Shown: positions 15,693-23,996 of the stretch, one piece after another
Layout: each line of letters begins with the position of its first letter
How positions within the stretch are numbered: the stretch's first letter is position 1
Assembly (NCBI GenBank): GCA_002688395.1
Contig: NZCU01000024.1
Location: forward strand, 1 to 31,297
Length of the DNA: 31,297 bases
Origin: Nanobdellota archaeon
Lineage (GTDB): Archaea > Nanobdellota > Nanobdellia > SCGC-AAA011-G17 > ARS1403
Reading direction: 5' to 3'
The notes under the pieces: generated by a model
What the model saw: only the letters and a program-made list of their open reading frames with translations
The model's database searches: none
Told to the model about the DNA's origin: nothing
Program-made: the position numbers and the translations under genes

Positions 15693-17026
15693 TAACTCCC
15701 ACTTCCACTATTACTTCTTGAGGTTGTAGTAGTATCAGATCTACTATCATCATTGTCTGAATCTTCTTTTTCATCATCAGAACTATCCATATGATCATCG
15801 GAGTCGTCGTCTTCATGAGTATCATCATCTTTTTCTTCTTCATGATCATCGTCTACTTTAGTTCTAGTTTCAACTTCTACTTTATCATCTCTTTCTCTTA
15901 ATCTTGTCTCTGTTCTCGTTCTAATACCATCAACTCTAGTTTCTTCTCTTAATCTTAAGCTTCTCTCATCCTCTTTTTTCTTTAATTCCATTCTAAATTC
16001 TTCTCTTCTTTCACTTAATTCTCCACCCCTCTTCTTAAGTTCTAATCTAACTTCAGAAAGGTCTTTTTCTCTTTCTCTTAAAAGTTCTATGGCATCTTTA
16101 AGGAATTCTTTATCTTCATTTAAGATTTTTTCTCTGAATTCTATCTTCTCTCTAGTCAAAGCTATATCTTTTATATCTTCCAATTTTTCTCTAGCTTCAT
16201 CAGATCTACCTCTAACTAATACTGCTAATTTATTGGCTTCTAATGTCAATGCTTTAGCTTCCTCAAAATTCCTTACTTCCAATTCTTTTCTAGCCGCATC
16301 CAGTTTTTCTTTAGCTAATCTTAAATTTCCTTTAGCTTCAGCATCATCAGGCCTACGTTCTAAAATTTCTTCAGATTTTTCTATTTTTTTAAGAATTACT
16401 CTAATCCTATTTTCTATCTCAGGTTTTATTCTAGCTTTCTTAGCCTCTTCTAATCTCTCTTCAAATTCAGGCCTTAGTTTGATTATTTCTTCTCTTCTTT
16501 CTTTTATCCTTTTTTTTGTTTCAGAAGAAGATTTTCTTAATTCACTTAAGATTCTATCTTTTGTTATTCTATCCGACTCTGTTAATATAGGTAAAAAAAT
16601 AGAAGCTGTATCTACATCCTCAATTAACAATTCTTGATCTTCAATTTCAGATTCTAATTCTGCTATAGTTTCTTCATCTGTAGAATCTTTTAAACCTTTT
16701 ATTCTTGCTCTTGCTTTCTCTAATCTTTTATTATGAGCAATTTGAACTTTTCCTGCTGTTTCTAATTTATTTTTTTGAATCATCAAGTTTACTTCTCTTA
16801 ATCTCTCTTCTGCCAATTTAATTTCTAATTTTGCTCGGTTTTTTTCACTAAAGGTAAGCGCTAAATTAATCCTATCTAATGTTTTATCTAAAAAATAAAA
16901 AGGAGAATCAGCTTGGATTCCAGAATCTTCTTCAGTTATGTCTTGTATTCCTTCATCGATTTCTTGTGCACTTACAAATGGCACTATAAATAAACTTAAG
17001 ATAATAAAAAAAGTTAATTTCTTCAT
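15689..17026 (-). CDS. Secreted coiled-coil protein with DUF5667-like N-terminus
   Basis: A signal peptide (about 1-20, ending FVSAQ) is followed by a DUF5667-like segment: DSPFYFLDKTLDRINLAL, then EKNRAKLEIKLAEERLREV. The bulk (about 60-370) is Glu/Lys/Arg-rich and should form long coiled coils. The last 65 or so residues are acidic low complexity (Asp, Glu, His) ending in Thr/Ser/Gly (DTTTTSRSNSGSGSY). No membrane helix or sorting motif follows, so it may be released or held by the cell envelope. The acidic tail could bind divalent metal, which is inference. A TATA box lies about 25 nt before the ATG. The long plus-strand frame at 16089-16637 is a shadow of this gene. Confidence 0.82.
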   Translation of the reverse strand: MKKLTFFIILSLFIVPFVSAQEIDEGIQDITEEDSGIQADSPFYFLDKTLDRINLALTFSEKNRAKLEIKLAEERLREVNLMIQKNKLETAGKVQIAHNKRLEKARARIKGLKDSTDEETIAELESEIEDQELLIEDVDTASIFLPILTESDRITKDRILSELRKSSSETKKRIKERREEIIKLRPEFEERLEEAKKARIKPEIENRIRVILKKIEKSEEILERRPDDAEAKGNLRLAKEKLDAARKELEVRNFEEAKALTLEANKLAVLVRGRSDEAREKLEDIKDIALTREKIEFREKILNEDKEFLKDAIELLREREKDLSEVRLELKKRGGELSERREEFRMELKKKEDERSLRLREETRVDGIRTRTETRLRERDDKVEVETRTKVDDDHEEEKDDDTHEDDDSDDHMDSSDDEKEDSDNDDSRSDTTTTSRSNSGSGSY

Positions 17027-17045
17027 TTATTTAACTTAGAATTAA

Positions 17046-17056
17046 ATATTTAAATA
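17046..17056 (-). promoter_or_regulatory. TATA box for the DUF5667-like protein
   Basis: ATATTTAAATA, centred about 25 nt upstream of the ATG at 17026, in the gap after the 42-residue zinc protein. Confidence 0.55.
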
Positions 17057-17061
17057 GTTTT

Positions 17062-17190
17062 CTAAATCTTAGCAGCATCATAACATAGTTTACTACAAAA
17101 ATGTACTATTTCCTCACCAAAAGGCACTTCTAGTACAGCTTCTTCATTATTTTCATCTACTTCTTTCCCGCATTCACAACATTCTACCAT
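17062..17190 (-). CDS. 42-residue zinc-finger protein (TRASH/MYM-like)
   Basis: A short frame starting MVECCECGKEV and ending SKLCYDAAKI. It has a CxxC knuckle (C4/C7, with C5 between) and a second C-x3-C pair (FCSKLCYDA, C32/C36). This is the layout of small TRASH/MYM-type treble-clef zinc fingers, found in metal sensors, metal chaperones and other small archaeal proteins. It starts 6 nt after the stop of the surface protein gene upstream and lacks its own TATA box, so it is probably co-transcribed with it. The function is unknown; metal sensing or protein binding is possible. Confidence 0.75.
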   Translation of the reverse strand: MVECCECGKEVDENNEEAVLEVPFGEEIVHFCSKLCYDAAKI

Positions 17191-17196
17191 TTTTAA

Positions 17197-18657
17197 TTAA
17201 TCAAAAATTCTAAACATATTTTGACTATTATCAGAACTATCTTTCTTCTCTTCTTTTACAGGTTCTTCTTTTTTAACTTTCTCAACTAAATAATCAATAT
17301 CTTTTTGCTTTATCTCATCATCTTTTGTTGATGTTCTTTCCAACATATTTTTACCTTTTTCCCTAACACCAATTATGTTTTTCTTTCTACCAACAAATTT
17401 CTTACCTTTACTAACAACCATATAAATGAAAAATAAGAACACAAACATTATAGCTATCCACCCTAATAATGAAGACCCACTAAATTTTTTACCCTCTAAA
17501 ACAACATTACCAGTAATAGCATTTCCTGAAGATTTAACACTATATTCTCCAGCATAACTAACCTCTTCATTTAAATCAATTTCAATAGTTTGATTTGGTT
17601 TTAAAGAAGTTTCTTTAGTAATTGTAACTTCATTCTCCCCTTCTAATTGTATCTCAATAAGATCAGTATAATCAACATTTCCAGTATTTCTTACATATAA
17701 CATTGTTCCTTCAACCCATTCCTCTTTAGATTTAACTTCCCCAATTAAGAAAGTTTTCTCAATATCTAAAATATCACTTTTAGCACTTATCTTCCATAGT
17801 CCAGGAACAGCAAATTGGTCTAACTCAACTTCAAAATTACCAGAAGTTGAAACAGTTTGAGTATAATCAAGATCTCCATCAGGTTTGTAAACCTCAACAA
17901 CAACATCTTTATCTATTAAATCTCCAGCCTGATCATAAATTAAAACTCCAGTGTTTATAGCATCTCCAGGAGCATAAATATCATTAACACTTAATTCAAT
18001 AGATTTAGGAACGGCCATTACTTTAAACGTAACAGTATCTTCTCCTTTATTTCCATTTAAATCTTCAACACTAAAAACAACTTCATGTTTACCAGACTTA
18101 GCATCATCAAATAAATTAAAATTATAACTAAATAATCCATCTTCTAATTCAACTAAAATAATATCATCTTCAGTCAAAAGACTGGCTCCCCCATTCTCAA
18201 CAATTTCACCATTTAATTTATATGCACTTCCTGTAATCACTACTGTATCTCCAGGATTGGCAAGTAAAAGATCTGCACTCGCATCAACATCAAGTTCGGT
18301 AGTCACATCAAAAGTGTTAGAACTTTTTTCAAAATCATCAGCAGCCCCATCTACAGTCAAAAGAAAATTACATTTTCCAATTAAAGTTTCTCTAGTAGGA
18401 ATATCTAAATTAAAATCATAAACTTCCCCAACATCTAAATTTAATAAAGTAAAATAAGAAGGTAAAGATTCCTCATCACAATATAGATCTAACTTCATAG
18501 CGCCTACAACTGCCTCATTAAATACAACACTACCTTTAACATTTACATCCTCTCCAATATTATATTCACTTCTTTCAAAAGGATCTATTGTTATATCTGC
18601 AAAAGCTATTGGTATTAAAAACAAAAGCCCCACTAAGTAGATTAAACCTCTCTTCAT
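17197..18657 (-). CDS. Membrane-anchored surface protein with Ig-like domains
   Basis: A signal peptide (about 1-20, ending IAFAD) precedes about 370 residues of beta-rich, Ig-like sequence; DVNVKGSVVFNEAVVG, the PGDTVVITGSAYKLNG segment and YAPGDAINTGVLIYDQAGD look like repeated invasin/MG2-like or CARDB-like folds. A membrane helix near residues 395-415 (LLGWIAIMFVFLFFIYMVV) is followed by a charged cytoplasmic tail of about 70 residues. NAITGNVVLEGK before the helix resembles ITGN motifs that precede the anchor in other DPANN surface proteins. The function is probably structural or adhesive. A TATA box lies about 27 nt before the ATG. I cannot assign a named family. Confidence 0.8.
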   Translation of the reverse strand: MKRGLIYLVGLLFLIPIAFADITIDPFERSEYNIGEDVNVKGSVVFNEAVVGAMKLDLYCDEESLPSYFTLLNLDVGEVYDFNLDIPTRETLIGKCNFLLTVDGAADDFEKSSNTFDVTTELDVDASADLLLANPGDTVVITGSAYKLNGEIVENGGASLLTEDDIILVELEDGLFSYNFNLFDDAKSGKHEVVFSVEDLNGNKGEDTVTFKVMAVPKSIELSVNDIYAPGDAINTGVLIYDQAGDLIDKDVVVEVYKPDGDLDYTQTVSTSGNFEVELDQFAVPGLWKISAKSDILDIEKTFLIGEVKSKEEWVEGTMLYVRNTGNVDYTDLIEIQLEGENEVTITKETSLKPNQTIEIDLNEEVSYAGEYSVKSSGNAITGNVVLEGKKFSGSSLLGWIAIMFVFLFFIYMVVSKGKKFVGRKKNIIGVREKGKNMLERTSTKDDEIKQKDIDYLVEKVKKEEPVKEEKKDSSDNSQNMFRIFD

Positions 18658-18678
18658 GAAATAATTTAAGCATAACTA

Positions 18679-18690
18679 ATATATAAATTT
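18679..18690 (-). promoter_or_regulatory. TATA box for the Ig-like surface protein
   Basis: Minus strand AAATTTATATAT-type stretch centred about 27 nt upstream of the ATG at 18657. Confidence 0.55.
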
Positions 18691-18709
18691 ACTGCCATTA
18701 TACCATTAA

Positions 18710-18718
18710 TTTTAAATA
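18710..18718 (+). promoter_or_regulatory. TATA box for thrS
   Basis: TTTTAAATA centred about 27 nt before the ThrRS ATG at 18741, in the 83-nt divergent gap. Separate from the box serving the opposite gene. Confidence 0.55.
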
Positions 18719-18740
18719 CTCTATATGAATAAAAAGAACT

Positions 18741-20480
18741 ATGGATAAAGCCTTAGAAAAAATAAGACATTCAACATCACATGTTCTAGCAATAGCTGTA
18801 AAAGAATTATTCCCAAAAGCTAAATTAGGGATAGGCCCTGCAATAGATTCAGGATTCTATTATGATTTTGATAATTTAACAATAACTCAAGAAAATCTGA
18901 AAAAAATAGAAAAAAAGATGAAAGAAATCATAAAAAGAAATATTAGTTTTAAAAAAATAAAAATCTCAAAAGCTAAGGCTAAAACTCTACTAAAAAATGA
19001 ACCATATAAATTAGAATTATTAGAAGATTTGAAAGATAAAACTATTTCATTCTACGAGTCTGGAAATTTCCAAGATTTATGCAAAGGTCCTCATATTTCT
19101 TCAACAAAAAATCTTAAGCATTTCAAATTATTATCAGTAGCAGGAGCTTATTGGAAAGGCGACTCAAAAAATAAAATGCTCACAAGAATATATGGAACAG
19201 CATTTATCAAAGAAAAAGAGCTAAAAAAATTTTTAATCCAAAGAGAAGAAGCAGAAGCTAGAAACCATATAAGATTGGGAAAAGACTTAGGAATTTTTAC
19301 AATAAATAAATTAGTAGGTAAAGGGCTTCCAATATGGTTACCAAAAGGAAATGTAATCAAAGAAGAAATTGAAAAATTTGCTAAAGAAAAAGAAGACCAA
19401 GCAGGATTTCAAAGAGTAACAACCCCTCATTTAGCTAAAAAAGAACTTTTCACAACTTCTGGTCATCTACCCTACTATGAAGAAAGTATGTATCCATCAA
19501 TGAAAATGGATGACGGAACTTACTATCTAAGGGCTATGAACTGTCCTCATCACCATTTAATTTACAAACACAAATTAAGAAGTTACAGAGATTTACCATT
19601 AAGATTAGCAGAATATGGGACTTGTTACAGAAACGAATTATCAGGAACATTAGCAGGATTATTAAGGGTAAGAATGTTAAGCATGAATGATGCTCATACA
19701 TATTGTACAAAAGACCAAATAGAAAAAGAATTCTCAGATGTTATCAAAATGATTCAAGACTACTATAAAGTATTTGGTTTTGAAAACTATTGGTTTAGAC
19801 TATCAAAAGGAGACACAAAAAATAAGAAAAAATATGTTAATGATCCTAAAAATTGGAAATCCACAGAAGAAACACTAAGAAAAGTTCTAAAAAAACTTAA
19901 AGTTAAATTTACTGAAGCAGAAGATGAAGCTTCATTCTACGGTCCAAAAGTAGATATACAATTTACCTCAGTTTCTGGAAGAGAAGAATCAATGTCTACA
20001 ATCCAACTAGACTTTGCAGCTAAAGAAAGATTTGGATTACAATACCAAGATAAAAATGGGGAAATGAATAAAGAAGTTTTTGTAATACATAGAGCTCCAT
20101 TATCAACACATGAAAGATTCATAGCATTTTTAATAGAACATTATGCAGGAAAATTCCCTGTTTGGTTAGCTCCTACCCAAGTTAGAATATTGTCTTTAAC
20201 AGATAGGAATAAAAAATATGTAGAAAAATTACAAAAAGACTTTAAAAAATTAAATTTAAGGGTTGATGTAGATATTCGTTCAGAATCAATGTCAAAAAAA
20301 GTAAGGGATGCTCAAACAGAACTAATCCCAATAACTATCACTATAGGAGATAAAGAACAAAAAGCAAAAACATTAGCTATAAGAACAATAGATGGAAAAA
20401 TAAAATTTGGAGTAAAAAATAAAGATTTCCTAAAAAAAATAACTCAAAGTATTGAACAAAGAAAAGATGCAAACTATTAA
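18741..20480 (+). CDS. thrS: Threonyl-tRNA synthetase (bacterial type, without TGS domain)
   Basis: The N-terminus starts directly in the bacterial/eukaryotic-type N2 editing domain: HSTSHVL gives the HxxxH pair (H10, H14), and DLCKGPH the C and H of the editing site. The class II catalytic core has the zinc ligands in RAMNCPHHHLIY, NDAHTYC and VIHRAPLSTHERF, plus the RNE motif in CYRNELSG. A C-terminal anticodon-binding domain ends in the RSESMSKKVRDAQ region. It charges tRNA-Thr and should hydrolyse mischarged Ser-tRNA-Thr. Most archaea carry an unrelated N-terminal editing domain, so this copy was probably acquired from bacteria. At 579 residues it is about 60 shorter than the Escherichia coli enzyme because the N-terminal TGS domain is missing. 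Confidence 0.96.
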   Translation: MDKALEKIRHSTSHVLAIAVKELFPKAKLGIGPAIDSGFYYDFDNLTITQENLKKIEKKMKEIIKRNISFKKIKISKAKAKTLLKNEPYKLELLEDLKDKTISFYESGNFQDLCKGPHISSTKNLKHFKLLSVAGAYWKGDSKNKMLTRIYGTAFIKEKELKKFLIQREEAEARNHIRLGKDLGIFTINKLVGKGLPIWLPKGNVIKEEIEKFAKEKEDQAGFQRVTTPHLAKKELFTTSGHLPYYEESMYPSMKMDDGTYYLRAMNCPHHHLIYKHKLRSYRDLPLRLAEYGTCYRNELSGTLAGLLRVRMLSMNDAHTYCTKDQIEKEFSDVIKMIQDYYKVFGFENYWFRLSKGDTKNKKKYVNDPKNWKSTEETLRKVLKKLKVKFTEAEDEASFYGPKVDIQFTSVSGREESMSTIQLDFAAKERFGLQYQDKNGEMNKEVFVIHRAPLSTHERFIAFLIEHYAGKFPVWLAPTQVRILSLTDRNKKYVEKLQKDFKKLNLRVDVDIRSESMSKKVRDAQTELIPITITIGDKEQKAKTLAIRTIDGKIKFGVKNKDFLKKITQSIEQRKDANY

Positions 20481-20946
20481 GCAAGCAGTAACAGAATTAA
20501 AGAATCAAAAAATATTCTCAAGCTACAAAGCGGATTTAACTTTAATAAATGCATTTGCTATGATAGAAGCAGGAAAAATAATATGGCAATTAAATTACCT
20601 AAACCCAAAAACAAAAAAATTAGTAAGCTTCACTCCATCTAAAAATACTCATACAGAAGAACAACCTTCTCTAAATGAAAATAAAAAATTAGAAAACTTA
20701 AATTTAGAAAATGTTAAAATAGATGTAAATGAAATTTTAAAAATCGTTAAAAGTTTACTAAAAAAAGAATATTCTTCAGAAACAATAACGAAAAAAATAA
20801 TCACATTACATACGATAAAAAAAGAAACATTTTGGAGTTTTACAATGTTAACAACTTCTCTAAAAGTTTTAAACTTAAGAATAAATGCTTCTTCAGGAAA
20901 GGTAATTTCAAAAAAAATATCCTCCATATTAGAATTTAAAGCTTAA
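20467..20946 (+). CDS. PepSY-like protein of unknown function
   Basis: I start at the ATG at 20467, inside the last codons of thrS (14-nt overlap); an in-frame TTG at 20452 is an alternative. The 159-residue product has two segments of PepSY-like pattern: AMIEAGKIIWQLNYLNPKTKKLVSF and, at the end, FWSFTMLTTSLKVLNLRINASSGKVISK, each a helix followed by two strands and a turn with a GKV-type end. A Lys/Glu/Asn-rich linker separates them. There is no signal peptide, which is unusual as most PepSY proteins act outside the cytoplasm. Coupling to thrS is probably only transcriptional. The assignment is weak and the function unknown. Confidence 0.65.
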   Translation: MQTIKQAVTELKNQKIFSSYKADLTLINAFAMIEAGKIIWQLNYLNPKTKKLVSFTPSKNTHTEEQPSLNENKKLENLNLENVKIDVNEILKIVKSLLKKEYSSETITKKIITLHTIKKETFWSFTMLTTSLKVLNLRINASSGKVISKKISSILEFKA

Positions 20947-21848
20947 GGAATACTTCTATATTTAGTATTCATCAAACTCCATTCTAATAATAATAAAGTT
21001 AGACCTACTAACATAAATGAGATAGTTAAATTCTTACTCAATCTTTTAGTTTTAGATTTAGCAATATCTAAGAAAGCTTTTGTTAACTTCTCAGGATTTT
21101 CAGCTCTAAAATATTTCCCACCTGTCTGTTCAGCAATACTAATCAAAGTACCTTCATTTAATTTAGATAAAATATCACTTCCTTGTATAAAAGATCCACC
21201 AGTAGGAGTGCCTATTCCTATAGTATGTACTAAAATTTTCTTATCATTTAAATAAATTATAGCATCGTCAGGATGAATTCCAACATTACTTTGTCCATCA
21301 GTTAAAACAACTAGCACATTTCCCTCATCTCTTTCAAATAATAAATTAGAAGCAGTAACCATAGAATCTCCAATAGCCGTACCTCCAATTTCCTCAATAT
21401 TAATATTATTTATAGCTCTCCTAATATCTCCTTTCTCATCTGTAAGTTTTTGTTTGATAAAAGTAGTCCCTGTAAAAGTAGCTATTGCTATGTCTGCAGT
21501 TCCTGGAAAAGCATCAACAAAGCTTAATGCCGCAGATTTAGCAGCCTCTAACCTATTAGGTTCATAATCCTCAGCTAACATACTAACGCTAGCATCTATT
21601 AAAACAGCATAATCAAAACTACTTCCCGTCCCAGTAAACCAATAAGTAGTTCCAGCAGCAGACAAAATTAAAAAAGTAAGAATCACCATTCTTAAAATTA
21701 ATAAAGAAAAATTTTTGCTCATTAATTTATGTCCAGTTAATTTCTCCATAACTTCAAAATTTGCAAATTTCAGAGCCTTTCTTTTAGTAAATTTTAAACT
21801 AAGAAAATGAACAATCACAAGAATGGGCAATGATAAAAAGAACAACAA
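20943..21848 (-). CDS. Membrane-anchored von Willebrand factor A protein (BatA/BatB-like)
   Basis: A hydrophobic N-terminus, a second membrane helix (about 50-70), a VWA domain (about 78-260) with the MIDAS motif D-A-S-V-S and later GGTAIGD and VVLTDGQSN, and a third helix near the end match Bat/aerotolerance-type VWA proteins. They act with MoxR ATPases and DUF58 proteins in envelope-linked assembly or metal insertion. The coordinates start at the nearest conventional start, a TTG at 21848. The true start is probably upstream: the frame stays open to 21896 and encodes the family-typical TFVNPEYLL just before, preceded by a strong Shine-Dalgarno-like AAGGAGGGAG, with an ATA at 21881 at suitable spacing but no ATG, GTG or TTG. 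The stop shares TTAA with the convergent gene. Confidence 0.88.
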   Translation of the reverse strand: MLFFLSLPILVIVHFLSLKFTKRKALKFANFEVMEKLTGHKLMSKNFSLLILRMVILTFLILSAAGTTYWFTGTGSSFDYAVLIDASVSMLAEDYEPNRLEAAKSAALSFVDAFPGTADIAIATFTGTTFIKQKLTDEKGDIRRAINNINIEEIGGTAIGDSMVTASNLLFERDEGNVLVVLTDGQSNVGIHPDDAIIYLNDKKILVHTIGIGTPTGGSFIQGSDILSKLNEGTLISIAEQTGGKYFRAENPEKLTKAFLDIAKSKTKRLSKNLTISFMLVGLTLLLLEWSLMNTKYRSIP

Positions 21849-21871
21849 GTACTCAGGATTAACAAAAGTTA

Positions 21872-22756
21872 CTACCGGTATTTTAACTCCCTCCTTTTAA
21901 ACATCCCTATCAAAGGATTAACAAAATCTTCATCTGTACTAAGTCCCAAAAATTCTGCTCCTGCTCTTTTAAAAAGTTCAGACAACTCATGTTCTTGTCT
22001 CTTAACATAAGAAGCGTATTGTTTACTAACAGCTTTAGGCTTCAAAGATAATCTTTCTCTACTATAAGGGCTACCAATAACAACATCCCCTCCATCTTCA
22101 GGTAATTCTCTATCTCTAGGATCTCTAATCATCAAAGCAATAACATCAAATTTATTAGAAACTATCTTTATCTTACTTTGCCAATCATTACTAAGACCTA
22201 TAAAATCAGAAACAATAATTAATATACTACCTCCTTCTAAAAATTGTAAAACAAAATCTAGAGCCTTATTCAAATCATATCTCCCTCCATATAATTTAGG
22301 ATTTGTTAAAGACCCCAATAAAAAATAATAAGGTTGTTGTCCAGTCTGTGGTTTTAATCCTTTAACAATTCTATCAGTAAACATCCCTAATCCAATACTA
22401 TCATCACTCAACATGGAAGAGTAAGCCATACTAGCAATTACTTCAGCAGCATATTGACTTTTCAACTTCTTAGTACTTCCAAATAACATACTACTACTAA
22501 CATCAAACAAAAAATAAATATTTAAATTCCTCTCTTCTCTAAATTCTTTAATCAATAAATCCTGAGTTCTAACACTAGCTTTCCAATCAATTAAAGAGGA
22601 ATCATCTTCAACTTGATATTTCCTAAATCCTTCAAACTCTAATCCACTCCCTTTATATGCACTTTTATAATTACCCACCATTCTAGAAGTAGTAAATGTC
22701 TTTGTAATAACATCTAATTTTGTAACTAAATTTTGAATATCTAGTTTTATTGCCAT
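21872..22756 (-). CDS. DUF58 family protein
   Basis: This 294-residue protein has the DUF58 core, with GSGLEFEGFRKYQVEDDSSLIDWKASVR near the N-terminus (GLEF ... Y..GDD.R.IDW pattern) and a degenerate VWA fold (FLFDVSSSMLFG, LIIVSDFIG). Unlike many DUF58 proteins it has no N-terminal membrane helices and should be cytosolic. DUF58 proteins work with MoxR AAA+ ATPases. It starts 14 nt after the MoxR stop and its end overlaps the probable true start of the VWA gene, giving the order MoxR, DUF58, VWA. The AAGGAGGGAG within its last codons probably serves as ribosome binding site for the VWA gene. Confidence 0.92.
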   Translation of the reverse strand: MAIKLDIQNLVTKLDVITKTFTTSRMVGNYKSAYKGSGLEFEGFRKYQVEDDSSLIDWKASVRTQDLLIKEFREERNLNIYFLFDVSSSMLFGSTKKLKSQYAAEVIASMAYSSMLSDDSIGLGMFTDRIVKGLKPQTGQQPYYFLLGSLTNPKLYGGRYDLNKALDFVLQFLEGGSILIIVSDFIGLSNDWQSKIKIVSNKFDVIALMIRDPRDRELPEDGGDVVIGSPYSRERLSLKPKAVSKQYASYVKRQEHELSELFKRAGAEFLGLSTDEDFVNPLIGMFKRRELKYR

Positions 22757-22770
22757 ATCTCTACCTCAAA

Positions 22771-23814
22771 TTAAGGGATAGGAACTCTTGCAAGAACCTC
22801 TTTAATAATATCATCTCTATCAATATTTTCTGCTTGACCCTCATAATTTAACAAAATTCTATGTCTCAAAACATCATAAGCAATTTCTTTTACATGTTGA
22901 GGAGTAACATATTCTTTCCCTTTCATCAAAGCATTAGCTTTAGATGCAACATAAAGTCCTATACTTGCTCTTGGAGAACTTCCAAATCTTATATATTTTG
23001 AATGTTTTAAATTATATTTCTCTGGATGTCTAGTAGCATCAACTAATCTTACAATATATTCCTCAACAGCTTTACTAACAAATATATTCTTTACAGTGTG
23101 TTGCATCTTAATAATTTCAAGCGGTCCAATAACGCTTCTAAGATCATACTCTGAAAAATTCTTCGTAGTAATATTCCTCAATAATATCTCTCTTTCCTCT
23201 TTAGTATTAGGATAATCTATATATAATTTAAATAAAAATCTATCAATTTGCGCTTCAGGTAAAGCATAAGTTCCCATAGTTTCAATAGGATTCTGAGTTG
23301 CCAACACAAAAAAAGGAGCATCAATACCAAAGGTTTGCCTTCCAATAGTAACTTGCTTTTCCTGCATCGCTTCTAATAACGCACTTTGAACTTTAGCGGG
23401 AGCCCTATTAATCTCATCAGCTAACATAAAATTAGTAAAAATGGGTCCTTTAATTACAAAAAACCCTTTACTCTTCTCATAAGAAGTCAATCCAATAATA
23501 TCAGTGGGTAATAAATCTGCAGTAAATTGCACTCTCTTAGTTTTACAACTAGTAATATGTGCCAAAGACCTCATAATTAAAGTCTTAGCTATCCCCGGAA
23601 CTCCTTCTAATAATACATGACCATTAGAAATAATAGCTCTTAATATACTATCAACAACATTTTTCTGCCCAACAACAATCTTAGACATTTCTTTCTTAAT
23701 ATTCTCTATATCATTATGAAATCTATGTAACGCATGTCCATCAACAGGTAGTTTAGGTTTCTTTTTAACTTTATGAGCAACTCTTCTAACTATAGAACTT
23801 ACCTTCTTTTTCAT
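22771..23814 (-). CDS. MoxR-family AAA+ ATPase
   Basis: From the ATG at 23814 the protein has 347 residues. Walker A is GVPGIAKT, Walker B LADEINRAPAK, sensor 1 lies in VLATQNPIET, and the arginine-finger region is PEAQIDRFLFK; all are typical of MoxR. MoxR ATPases are chaperone-like and act on partners through VWA proteins. An in-frame TTG at 23829 is an alternative start, but a TATA box about 25 nt before 23814 supports a leaderless message from the ATG. It is first in the operon with DUF58 and VWA genes. A basic N-terminal extension (VRRVAHKVKKKPK) of about 30 residues precedes the ATPase domain. Confidence 0.94.
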   Translation of the reverse strand: MKKKVSSIVRRVAHKVKKKPKLPVDGHALHRFHNDIENIKKEMSKIVVGQKNVVDSILRAIISNGHVLLEGVPGIAKTLIMRSLAHITSCKTKRVQFTADLLPTDIIGLTSYEKSKGFFVIKGPIFTNFMLADEINRAPAKVQSALLEAMQEKQVTIGRQTFGIDAPFFVLATQNPIETMGTYALPEAQIDRFLFKLYIDYPNTKEEREILLRNITTKNFSEYDLRSVIGPLEIIKMQHTVKNIFVSKAVEEYIVRLVDATRHPEKYNLKHSKYIRFGSSPRASIGLYVASKANALMKGKEYVTPQHVKEIAYDVLRHRILLNYEGQAENIDRDDIIKEVLARVPIP

Positions 23815-23833
23815 TATCCAAAAAAACAATCCT

Positions 23834-23845
23834 AGATATATAAAA
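23834..23845 (-). promoter_or_regulatory. TATA box for the MoxR operon
   Basis: TTTTATATATCT on the minus strand, about 25 nt before the MoxR ATG at 23814. Confidence 0.55.
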
Positions 23846-23892
23846 GTATGTTACTACTTTAAAAAAATTATAAACTATTATATAATAATATA

Positions 23893-23902
23893 TACCTAGG
23901 TA
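23893..23902. promoter_or_regulatory. Palindrome, candidate operator 1
   Basis: TACCTAGGTA is a perfect 10-nt palindrome between the divergent MoxR and RHH-like genes. Its half site TACCTA recurs in the inverted repeat at 23981-23993. Confidence 0.45.
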
Positions 23903-23937
23903 CTACTATCATATTACATAAATATAACGAAGAAACA

Positions 23938-23947
23938 TTTAAATAAT
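23938..23947 (+). promoter_or_regulatory. TATA box for the regulator-repeat protein operon
   Basis: ATTTAAATAA, centred about 55 nt before the ATG at 23997. Unlike other units in the window this predicts a 5' leader of about 27 nt. Confidence 0.5.
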
Positions 23948-23980
23948 AGCGACATTTACCTAAAAGTACCATAATCAATA

Positions 23981-23993
23981 TAGGTAATACCTA
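23981..23993. promoter_or_regulatory. Inverted repeat in the leader, candidate operator 2
   Basis: TAGGTAATACCTA has perfect 6-nt arms around a single A and ends 3 nt before the ATG at 23997. A related half-site pair (TTACCTAAAAGTACC) lies at 23956-23970. Together with the palindrome at 23893-23902 this suggests a DNA-binding site, possibly for the RHH-like protein encoded next. Confidence 0.5.
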
Positions 23994-23996
23994 ACT

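Noticed and set aside
16089..16637. 182-codon plus-strand frame opposite the coiled-coil protein
   Set aside because: Ser/Leu/Phe-rich mirror of a Glu/Lys/Arg-rich coding sequence; the minus-strand gene has a signal peptide and a recognisable domain.
23832..23996. Possible small RNA or tRNA in the largest intergenic gap
   Set aside because: The region is very AT-rich with no cloverleaf, CCA end or GC-rich stem; promoter elements and short palindromes account for it.
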